IMG/VR virus record: IMGVR_UViG_3300048927_000365 | Span: 1 to 29,986 of that record | From: a virus | Reading direction: 5' to 3' (one strand) | Length of the DNA: 29,986 bases | Shown: positions 1-5,915 of the stretch, piece by piece | Layout of the letters: every line of letters starts with the position of its first letter | How positions within the stretch are numbered: position 1 is the stretch's first letter | Position numbers and translations under genes: made by a program | The notes under the pieces: generated by a model | Seen by the model: the letters and a program-made list of their open reading frames with translations, nothing else | What the model was told of the DNA's origin: nothing | Database searches by the model: none

Positions 1-111
1 TCCCCTGCCGGGCTCAGGTTCCGGCCACCGCCGCCGATATCCAGCCAAGGGGCCTGGCGCACTGCGTCGCTACCCGCCCCGCCTTGGCGACACTGACGGA
101 CATCGATACCC

Positions 112-363
112 ATGACCTGCACAGGCGTTTTCGAACTGATTGAAGTCAACGTCCCCACCGAAGCGCGCGACGCGCGCGCATCGTGGCTCAGCTCGGTGGC
201 TGCCGCCTGCGTTGCGTGCAAGCGCCACTTCACCGCCAGCGGCGACAACGGTTTGCAGCTCATCCCCGGCGGGGTGGCCATTACCTGCCCGGGCTGCAAG
301 ACGCGGCAGGCGATCAGCCGGGCGCGGTTTGATGGACTGCTGCGGCAGGAGCGGCAGGGCTAG
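112..363 (+). CDS. Small zinc-ribbon protein, host side of the att site
   Basis: An 83-residue protein with four cysteines arranged as two knuckles: C33-x2-C36 and C59-P-G-C62, followed by a TRQAIS motif. This spacing is that of a zinc ribbon and recalls the architecture of the Mu Com regulator, but I do not claim homology. It is clearly a paralogue of the gene at 3579-3833. Both begin M-T-x-T-G, share the CPGC-x-TRQAIS-x-ARFD block and have nearly equal lengths. The gene ends about 95 bases before the tRNA 3' fragment, so it lies outside this prophage, in the host chromosome or in a neighbouring element. The ribosome-binding site is weak (GACGGA well upstream). Function unknown; nucleic-acid binding is a reasonable inference. 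Confidence 0.6.
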   Translation: MTCTGVFELIEVNVPTEARDARASWLSSVAAACVACKRHFTASGDNGLQLIPGGVAITCPGCKTRQAISRARFDGLLRQERQG

Positions 364-457
364 CAGCGAATCGGGGGCCCTGAACGCGGCGACAGACACC
401 CCGACCTGGCCCGTGTGGGCTGGCAGCCGAGCGGCGGGATTGACGCTGCAGGAATGA

Positions 458-507
458 TGGTGACCCCGGCCCGATTCGAACGGGCGACCTTCCCCTTAGG
501 AGGGGGG
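458..507 (-). other. attR-like site: 3' half of a tRNA-Arg(CCT)-like gene
   Basis: Read on the minus strand, this stretch gives an anticodon loop CTCCTAA (anticodon CCT, 498-500), the 3' anticodon strand, and a perfect T-arm (GCCCG-TTCGAAT-CGGGC). The 3' acceptor strand and an encoded CCA end (458-460) follow. The 5' half is missing: beyond about 507 there is no D-arm and no acceptor strand complementary to GGGGTC. That is what tRNA-site integration leaves at the distal prophage end, with the intact tRNA at the other end. The fragment's orientation puts the phage on the right (higher coordinates). Confidence 0.7.
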
Positions 508-711
508 CGACCTAGCCTTATGGGACAGTGAATTCTCCCTTACCTGTGCCTAAGCTGTGCCAAAACTCATGTCCGGCCCCCACGTTCCGCGCGATTTGGC
601 GTCAATTGCTCCTACTTGGACCGCTCCATGATCCGCGCGCCACTCCAGGCAGTAGATACTCGCGCATTCGGACGGATCTCGCCGGCCGTACCAGATACCG
701 AGCCGGCACCG
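508..711. other. Non-coding phage terminus with paired CTGTGCC repeats
   Basis: About 200 bases between the att core and the first phage gene, with no convincing ORF. It holds two direct CTGTGCC repeats at 544-550 and 555-561. They are 11 bases apart, so on the same face of the helix. Their place beside the att core would suit integrase arm-type sites, but that is inference. Confidence 0.35.
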
Positions 712-1089
712 CTAACCCTCCAAAATGATCGTTATACATTGCTTCCTAAACACCGTGTCGATCCCCTTGCGCTCCTCTGGGAGACGATACCAAAAGGTAA
801 GCGCATTTCCTTTTAGCTCAATCACGCGCGCAGGAAACGCGGAGAGAAAGGGGTTACCACCGCATGTGATGATGCAGCTGTATGGATCAATTGTCGCGGG
901 GTACGGCGAGCTCTTTCTCGATTTCTTGTATGCGAGTCGTTCGGAAATAGAATAAGAGCGATCCACGTAGAGCTGCTCAACATACGCGGCAACGTCTGCC
1001 GGTGTCCGGCGTGAAGGCAGAATTGAGACTAGAGTTCTCTCCACGCGCGTTCCGTCTTCCAGAATTATCCAACCGGGACCGTGATCCAT
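712..1089 (-). CDS. Hypothetical protein of the prophage-end accessory zone
   Basis: A 125-residue protein I do not recognise. It is soluble-looking, with mixed charge and no signal peptide or membrane segment. It opens with a hydrophobic strand and turn (MDHGPGWIILEDGTRVERT) and has two cysteines in the middle. The ATG at 1089 has only a weak GGAA-type ribosome-binding site. Base composition is visibly more AT-rich than in the structural genes, as is common for recently acquired cargo. It is the last gene before the att site and is co-oriented with the membrane protein gene upstream, about 200 bases away. Coding status is supported by balanced amino-acid use and by poor protein-like character in the overlapping frames. 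Function unknown. Confidence 0.5.
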   Translation of the reverse strand: MDHGPGWIILEDGTRVERTLVSILPSRRTPADVAAYVEQLYVDRSYSISERLAYKKSRKSSPYPATIDPYSCIITCGGNPFLSAFPARVIELKGNALTFWYRLPEERKGIDTVFRKQCITIILEG

Positions 1090-1286
1090 ATTGATTCCAA
1101 CCCTTGTTGTTGAACGACATCACACCCGGATTTGCAGTCCTAGCGAATACCTATGTCCTACAAGGGCCGCAGCGTTGTTTCTGTTCCGCAAAACAAATCT
1201 AACAAGCCGCGTTCGTTCCTTGTGCCACAAGCCCTCCGCTGCGATTGCGAAGAAGGAAACACCGTTATGAACAGACCTACAGGCGC
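1090..1286. other. Intergenic stretch between two accessory genes
   Basis: About 200 bases with no protein-like ORF that I can support. I saw no strong hairpin or T-tract that would separate the two flanking minus-strand genes. Confidence 0.4.
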
Positions 1287-1826
1287 TTATCTGACAAGCA
1301 GCCTCGTCCAGAACCATATCGTTAGACCGGCGGCCCCGAGGGCGCATATGCCGCTTCCCATGAGGAGCCACGTCACCACCTTGCCGAGATTCGGCTTGCG
1401 CCCGCGGCTCAGGCACTCCCAACCCCACGCGAGGACTCGAAGGGGCCAGGGCCGTGCGCGGCGAAGTGCTGTCTGAAATGCCTCGACGCCAACGACCGGC
1501 ACGCGGATCTCGTCGAACTGCTTCATGACCCCTACCGACGCCTCCATTGCTCCGGCCATCGTGCAGATGAGGCTGCCGAAGAACTTGGAGGCGAGGACCA
1601 AGATCAGGATACAACCGAATAGCGGTAGCCCTTCCTTGATTCCGGCAGCACTGATCGCCCACTGCAGCTTTTCCAAGTTGGCTGCTGCCAGAGCAAGTGC
1701 GGCCGCAGACCCCGCAACAAACCACGTGACGAAAACGTCGAGCGATCGGTAACCCTTATCCGCGCCCGCAGCCAGTATGCTGGCCACAAAAGCGTTCGCA
1801 AGTCCCTCATCTGGATCAGTGTTCAT
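1287..1826 (-). CDS. Three-TM membrane protein, possible lysogenic-conversion factor
   Basis: A 179-residue integral membrane protein starting MNTDPDEGL. I prefer the ATG at 1826 (GGAG upstream) over the in-frame ATG at 1859, which has no ribosome-binding site. Hydrophobic segments lie at about residues 30-49 (VFVTWFVAGSAAALALA), 68-87 (LPLFGCILILVLASKFFGSL) and 150-173 (WLLMGSGICALGAAGLTIWF). A basic, amphipathic cytoplasmic-looking loop separates the second and third. I recognise no family. Its place beyond the tail fibre, at the prophage end, is typical for genes expressed from the lysogen, such as superinfection-exclusion membrane proteins; this is inference from context only. Upstream on the minus strand is an exact TTGACA (1884 down to 1879), but the matching -10 is poor. 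Confidence 0.6.
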   Translation of the reverse strand: MNTDPDEGLANAFVASILAAGADKGYRSLDVFVTWFVAGSAAALALAAANLEKLQWAISAAGIKEGLPLFGCILILVLASKFFGSLICTMAGAMEASVGVMKQFDEIRVPVVGVEAFQTALRRARPWPLRVLAWGWECLSRGRKPNLGKVVTWLLMGSGICALGAAGLTIWFWTRLLVR

Positions 1827-2044
1827 CCGGCCCACTCCGAATAGGTGTTGAAGGACCATGGGTGGAGACCGCTACCATGTCAAGGTCGCGGAAGATCAAC
1901 AGTAACAACGACTAAGCCGATCACCCGCGATCAGTTGCGATCTCGTGGAATCAGCCACTTAGCTGCGTCCTGGGGTCAGTTTGGAGTCAGTCGGTTTGGC
2001 CTCTACGGAACGGCGAGCCTCAATCCGAAAACCCATCCCTCGAC
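1827..2044. other. Intergenic region with a possible promoter for the membrane gene
   Basis: A 218-base gap. On the minus strand it carries a perfect -35-like TTGACA at 1884-1879, but the sequence 16-18 bases further on matches TATAAT poorly. It also holds short direct repeats: GCGATC twice near 1927-1941, and a GTCAGT..TTTGG pair near 1975-1999. No protein-like ORF is seen. Confidence 0.3.
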
Positions 2045-2659
2045 CTATAGCGGCCCGAGATCAAGCAGCTGGAAGCTGCCCCGCTGCAGTAGTGCGCTGA
2101 ACAGCCGGCCGCCAGCGACAGGCTTGGCAGAAGCTTGATTAAGATGGGCCGCCTGGAGCCGGCCGGCCTCCAGCACGGCCTCCGGCTCAAAGCTGTCCGG
2201 CCGGCCCCTAAGCGGCCCGCCAGGCGACGCCAACCCACCCTCCAGCGGCTGGACAACAACCGGTCGCCCAATGACGCTCTTCGCGTAGGCCGTCGCCATC
2301 ATGCGGCCGTTCTTGGGCGACCAACCACCTAGCACCAGCTCCGTGTGCATAACCTCGCGCGGGATGCCGGCCCGGTCGGCCGCGACAATGTATTCCGGCC
2401 ACAGCTTCTCGATGACCAGCCCCATCTCCGCCATCAGCTGCTCCATGGTGAAGTCCGCCCGGAAGCTGGCCTGAAGACTCAGCTCGTAGATTCGGAGAAA
2501 GAACTGGGCGGACCCCCGACAGGCCAGCACAAGGTTGTGCTGGGGGATCAGCAACAACTTGGCGCCGGAAGACGGCTTCCCCGTTATGGCGTCCTCGGCC
2601 AACGTGTCTACCGCTACCAGGAGTTTTTGAGGGGTCAACAGGACGTTGAGGATACTCAT
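2045..2659 (-). CDS. Possible Ntn-hydrolase/proteasome-like fold phage protein
   Basis: A 204-residue protein. Its N-terminal 100 residues read like a proteasome-beta/Ntn-hydrolase-type sheet: short hydrophobic strands LLVAVDTLA, AKLLLIPQHNLVLACRG and a following helix FFLRIYELSLQ. The G-AKLL-P-H-x-V-ACRG pattern recalls hypothetical Ntn-like proteins found in bacterial genomes and phages. No N-terminal Thr/Ser/Cys nucleophile follows the start, so catalysis is doubtful. The C-terminal third is Ala/Gly/Pro-rich and looks disordered. It stands alone on the minus strand downstream of the late operon, with opposite-strand genes beyond. The ATG at 2659 lacks a clear ribosome-binding site. The fold assignment is inference from pattern. 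Confidence 0.55.
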   Translation of the reverse strand: MSILNVLLTPQKLLVAVDTLAEDAITGKPSSGAKLLLIPQHNLVLACRGSAQFFLRIYELSLQASFRADFTMEQLMAEMGLVIEKLWPEYIVAADRAGIPREVMHTELVLGGWSPKNGRMMATAYAKSVIGRPVVVQPLEGGLASPGGPLRGRPDSFEPEAVLEAGRLQAAHLNQASAKPVAGGRLFSALLQRGSFQLLDLGPL

Positions 2660-2793
2660 CGGGGCATCCGTATGGGCAAGCTGAACTATCGCGGGCGTTC
2701 ACTGCCCTGTCCAGAGGGGGCGAATGCGGCACCCAGACTCGGACTGTACGAGCTGAGCTGGTAGCCTCTTCGGAAACTCACGAGGGGCGAGCC

Positions 2794-3081
2794 ATGGGCC
2801 ACCACACTGACGCTACCGACGAGCGTCTCGAACAACTCGATAGCAAAATTGATGCGCTCATGGGCCATGTTAAGGCTCTTGAGTACGGCCTTCGGCTGAT
2901 GATCGCTACCCATCCGCGACCGGATGTAGTTCTTCACGCCCTTGATCGGATCATCGACCAAGCCGGCCAGCCCCCGATTCTCAGCGGTGCCGAACTGGGT
3001 CCGCTTTACACCGCAGCCTTGCAGCAGGGTTTGGAAATCATTCGGGAGCAGATCGTGGAGTCTGCAGCCCCATACCCTTGA
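2794..3081 (+). CDS. Small helical, coiled-coil-like hypothetical protein
   Basis: A 95-residue protein on the plus strand. The ATG follows a GAGGGGCGAGCC ribosome-binding region. Residues 8-35 (DERLEQLDSKIDALMGHVKALEYGLRL) form an acidic/hydrophobic heptad pattern typical of a short coiled coil. A second helical stretch follows (DVVLHALDRIIDQAG), then a C-terminal helix rich in Gln/Glu. No membrane segment and no cysteines. I chose this over the overlapping minus-strand frame (2686-2961) because of the ribosome-binding site and the regular heptads. Function unknown. It faces the minus-strand gene at 3098, with which it converges. Confidence 0.6.
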   Translation: MGHHTDATDERLEQLDSKIDALMGHVKALEYGLRLMIATHPRPDVVLHALDRIIDQAGQPPILSGAELGPLYTAALQQGLEIIREQIVESAAPYP

Positions 3082-3097
3082 GCCCCAAAGGGGGGCG

Positions 3098-3400
3098 CTA
3101 CTTCCTGCTTTGGAATTTCAGTGCCTCACGGAGCCGGCGCCGCTGCTGTACCTCAAGGCGAAGCCGGTCTTGGTGCCGGATTGCCCACAGTTCCGAACCG
3201 ATGACCCCCTGCTCGTGGCTGGTGCATGTCCGTCCCTTCGGCCTGTCGGCGGGGATGTGTCTATCCACCCACACCCACCACACGAGGTCGTCTACGCGCT
3301 GGCTGAGGCGAAGTACCTCCACCCCATCACACAGCAGCGCGTCCGGCAGCCCGTCGGGGCGGCTGGCCACTGATCGCCATCGGAAGTCGGGGGGGAGCAT
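3098..3400 (-). CDS. Hypothetical phage protein with a Trp-rich centre
   Basis: A 100-residue protein with a distinctive middle: V-L-R-L-S-Q-R-V-D-x3-WWVWVDRH, then CTSHEQG and a Leu/Arg-rich helical tail (WAIRHQDRLRLEVQQRRRLREAL). I recall similar small proteins in Xanthomonadaceae prophages, but none with a function I can name. The ATG at 3400 has no good ribosome-binding site, so the start is uncertain. It converges on the coiled-coil gene at 2794-3081 with a 16-base gap. Confidence 0.55.
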   Translation of the reverse strand: MLPPDFRWRSVASRPDGLPDALLCDGVEVLRLSQRVDDLVWWVWVDRHIPADRPKGRTCTSHEQGVIGSELWAIRHQDRLRLEVQQRRRLREALKFQSRK

Positions 3401-3578
3401 GCGCGAAGGATACGGCTGGGCATCTCAGATTCCGCGACTGGCCGTAACGACCCTGCTGCGTGTAGGTTTGATGCCGCCCATCCGGCGCTGACTGAAACCT
3501 CGACTAGACACGGACTTTACGCCGGCCTTACGTCCGGTCACGATAGAGTGTCACTATCGCCAGCCCGCCCACACCGCT
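3401..3578. other. Intergenic region with an operator-like dyad
   Basis: A 178-base region between divergently transcribed genes. Near its right end, 3541-3559 carries an interrupted dyad with arms CGATAG and CTATCG around GTGTCAC, itself palindromic. It lies 20 bases upstream of the zinc-ribbon start. It could be an operator for the plus-strand gene; no convincing sigma70 pair was found. Confidence 0.35.
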
Positions 3579-3833
3579 ATGACGAGCACCGGCCTCTTCT
3601 ATCTTCAGGACGTCTCAGGGTCGAGCAATGATAGTCAGTTCAGCTGCATCACCTCTGTGCAGGCAACATGTCTGAATTGCCGCCGAGCCTTGGATGCATC
3701 AGCGCCGCCAAAACTTGAAGTGATCAAAGGCGGCGCCATCCTCTACTGCCCGGGGTGCGGAACGAGGCAGGCTATTAGCAATGCACGGTTCGATGTCTTT
3801 GCGAAAGGTGTTCTTGCCCAGGTAGCCAAGTAG
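3579..3833 (+). CDS. Small zinc-ribbon protein, prophage copy
   Basis: An 84-residue protein with C31-x2-C34 and C57-P-G-C60 followed by GTRQAISNARFD. These four cysteines are spaced as in a zinc ribbon. It is a paralogue of the gene at 112-363 outside the att site: same start pattern (M-T-x-T-G), same cysteine spacing and same C-terminal block, but quite diverged in between. The start has no strong Shine-Dalgarno sequence. An operator-like dyad lies just upstream, and an inverted repeat (GCGAGCAG at 3833-3840, CTGCTCGC at 3885-3892) follows the stop. Downstream on the same strand is a truncated SRAP gene. Probably a small nucleic-acid-binding regulator; this is inference. Confidence 0.6.
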   Translation: MTSTGLFYLQDVSGSSNDSQFSCITSVQATCLNCRRALDASAPPKLEVIKGGAILYCPGCGTRQAISNARFDVFAKGVLAQVAK

Positions 3834-3880
3834 CGAGCAGCCACCCGATTTCGATCGGTCGGGCTCTGGGCAACTTCTAG

Positions 3881-4138
3881 GCCCCTGCTCGCCCGGAGAA
3901 CCTGGGCACCATCACCGTGATCAACGGGGACAGCAGCGGCGTATCGGCGGATATCCACGGCCGCATGCCGGCGTGGCTCCACCCCGGCCAAGTCGAGGGC
4001 TGGATGGCGCCTTCCCCCGATGATGCGATGGTGATGTTGTTGGCCAGCGAGCCGCCAGCGATGGAGGTCTACCGTGTCAGTCGCCCGGTCAACACGCCCC
4101 TAAACAACCCTGCTGATCTGCTCGAAGTCGTCGCCTAG
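3881..4138 (+). pseudogene. C-terminal fragment of a SRAP (YedK/HMCES-type) protein
   Basis: The open frame encodes only the last third of a SOS-response-associated peptidase (SRAP, formerly DUF159). It shows the conserved I-H-G-R-M-P motif near the start, the W-M-x5-D-A-M linker and the ending MEVYRVSRPVNTPLNNPADL. Full SRAP proteins are over 200 residues and start with a catalytic Cys2 that cross-links to abasic DNA sites; that part is absent here. An in-frame TAG (3878-3880) closes the frame, and similarity seems to begin near 3905. A GTG at 3917 could start a 73-residue peptide, but it would lack the active-site Cys and Asn. Its TAG overlaps the stop of the last tail gene (4135) within a CCTAGG, suggesting a recombination junction. 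Confidence 0.65.
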
Positions 4139-4602
4139 GTTTCGGGTAACTGCGTCCCAGACACTACATCTAGAGGCAGACTGACTGACTCCGGCCACGG
4201 ATACGCTTCAGGCTGGGGCAGTAGTGGCAGCACATCCTCGAAAGTCTCCACGCCCGCCGGCAAGCTCATTACCATCCGTTCCAGAGCGAGATTCACATCG
4301 TCCCGCCACGCCACCATCGCACGGGCCTCGGCGCGATACCGCGGCACGCCGCTGTTGTAGTAGCTGCAGCACGTTTCAATGCTGTCGTAGCGGCGGCGGA
4401 CCACCTCCTGCGTCATCCACGCCCACGCAGCGTCTCGGATGGCCTTGAAGTGGGCAGGGGTATACAGCTCGTAGAGCGGAGGAATTGGCGCTGGGGTGTT
4501 CGTCAACAACCACACCTCCGGCCAATCCCGATGGCCGCGCGGTATAAATGCCCCGGTGTCCAAGCACTGCACCATGTCGGGATCTTGCGTCAGTTGGTAC
4601 AT
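4135..4602 (-). CDS. Tail-fibre-assembly-like protein, last gene of the late operon
   Basis: A 155-residue protein starting MYQLTQDPDMVQ. I chose the ATG at 4602 because it follows the tail-fibre stop by two bases and has GGAGAT upstream; the longer frame to 4638 overlaps the fibre gene. The N-terminus contains the short IPRGHRDWPEVWLL segment. The middle is helical (FKAIRDAAWAWMTQEVVRRRYDS) and resembles the C-terminal helical module of small proteins encoded after phage tail fibres (fibre assembly or DUF4376-like). Assignment rests on position and pattern. The gene is translationally coupled to the fibre gene. No strong terminator follows. Confidence 0.5.
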   Translation of the reverse strand: MYQLTQDPDMVQCLDTGAFIPRGHRDWPEVWLLTNTPAPIPPLYELYTPAHFKAIRDAAWAWMTQEVVRRRYDSIETCCSYYNSGVPRYRAEARAMVAWRDDVNLALERMVMSLPAGVETFEDVLPLLPQPEAYPWPESVSLPLDVVSGTQLPET

Positions 4603-4604
4603 GC

Positions 4605-5903
4605 TTAAATCTCCGCGTCTGCTGTGTAGTGGAACCACCCGCCAAAGTTCCCAGCGGTATTACCCCAATTAACCTCACATCCCGCGTCACCAATAAATCG
4701 AACGGTGGCGGCCGTGTTTTCCTCGGTCGACTGGGTAGCCTGCCCAACTACGCCGGTGGTGCTGTAAATGGTGATTGCAGGCGCGGCTCGCATGCGTACA
4801 GGGAAACGCAGACCATGCGCATTGAATACTGACTGCCCACCGTACTGGACGGCAGCGGCGATGCGCCCCACCCCGGAGTTAGTTCCGGGAGCCGCGTCGA
4901 TGCTGTAGCTCTTGCAGTAGTAGCGTTGGCACAGTGACAGTTCCAACGCCAAGGGCCGGAAGTCAAAGTCGGTGGCTACGCCGCCTTCTTCCACTTGTGC
5001 CTGCGCAACCTCAAACAAGCCTATCTGTCCACTCAAGGCCCCGCCGTACAGCGGCGCCGGTGCGCAGTAATCCAGCACCACCAACAAGCCATCATTTCCC
5101 GATGTGCCACGAGCTTTCCCCAGCACGCTGGGCAAGGTCACTGTGAAGCTATAGCGCCGGAAGCTGGTGGTCAGCGTGACAACGTTTGGACATTCGGTCG
5201 AGGTGTCGGGAGACGGTGAACCGCCCGACCCGAACAGCTGCAACGCCCGCATAGCAAGGCGCTTCCCCGCTACGTTACTACGCGCCCAAACCGAAAAGGT
5301 GATGGTCTTTCCCGCAAGGGTGCCCACGCCCTCGATCTTCTGCGCAACGTAGGCAGAGGATTGGTTACTGGGGATTGATGCAATGTTGTACCCCAGGAAC
5401 CGAGACGATCCCGGGATCTCCCCAAGCGGAGTACCGCCAACACCCCAGTTGCCGTTTACGTTTACGAATCCGCAAACCCAGCGATCCGCGGTATAGAAGG
5501 CCTCGACGGCGGCGGAGGTGCGCGAGCCGGTTACGCCACGCTGGCAGAAGTCAAAGTTCCCGTTGATCAGGCGGTTCTTGCGGGGGATGCGCGCAGTCCT
5601 CTCCGCAAGTGCCTCGTCAGCCGCTTGCCGTGCAGACTGCTCGGCATCAATTCTTGCGCCGAGCGCTGCGTCCACATCACCTCGAGTTTGGGCCTCTCCT
5701 ACCAAAACATCCTGAATTGCCGCCTGCTCTTGCTCCAGCGCTTTGATCGCGTCCGAGACGCCGCCGCTCCCGCCCTCCAGCTCAAGCAGGCGCTGCTCCG
5801 TCTCTGCGGCGTTCCCGTTGACGATGATGAAAGCAGTGCGTCCGGGGAGGCCGCGCTTGCCGTCGGGCTGAATGGTGTCCTGATCAATCTGCTTGAGTGC
5901 CAT
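4605..5903 (-). CDS. Tail fibre / receptor-binding protein
   Basis: A 432-residue fibre. Residues 1-45 are a conserved particle-binding segment (MALKQIDQDTIQPDGKRGLPG). Residues about 45-105 are an alanine/glutamate-rich coiled coil (QSARQAADEALAERTAR), like the coiled coils of the J-like protein. From about 108 on, a block opening NRLINGNFDFCQRG with ADRW shortly after marks a jelly-roll domain typical of phage receptor-binding proteins that bind cell-surface glycans. The C-terminus is a beta-rich tip with the Q-R-Y-Y motif (SLCQRYYCKSYS) common in such tips. It is expected to act at the tail tip in host recognition. It follows the J-like gene by 12 bases. No intramolecular chaperone or hydrolase motif is evident. 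Confidence 0.75.
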   Translation of the reverse strand: MALKQIDQDTIQPDGKRGLPGRTAFIIVNGNAAETEQRLLELEGGSGGVSDAIKALEQEQAAIQDVLVGEAQTRGDVDAALGARIDAEQSARQAADEALAERTARIPRKNRLINGNFDFCQRGVTGSRTSAAVEAFYTADRWVCGFVNVNGNWGVGGTPLGEIPGSSRFLGYNIASIPSNQSSAYVAQKIEGVGTLAGKTITFSVWARSNVAGKRLAMRALQLFGSGGSPSPDTSTECPNVVTLTTSFRRYSFTVTLPSVLGKARGTSGNDGLLVVLDYCAPAPLYGGALSGQIGLFEVAQAQVEEGGVATDFDFRPLALELSLCQRYYCKSYSIDAAPGTNSGVGRIAAAVQYGGQSVFNAHGLRFPVRMRAAPAITIYSTTGVVGQATQSTEENTAATVRFIGDAGCEVNWGNTAGNFGGWFHYTADAEI

Positions 5904-5915
5904 GTTCTCTCCGGC

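Noticed and set aside
458-545. An intact tRNA-Arg gene
   Set aside because: Only the 3' half can fold. No D-arm or 5' acceptor strand is found in the following 60 bases.
2686-2961. Minus-strand 91-codon ORF overlapping the coiled-coil gene
   Set aside because: The plus-strand gene at 2794-3081 has a better ribosome-binding site and regular heptads; both are unlikely to be real.
3833-3892. Terminator for the late operon or zinc-ribbon gene (GCGAGCAG/CTGCTCGC inverted repeat)
   Set aside because: The loop is over 40 bases and there is no T-tract on either strand.
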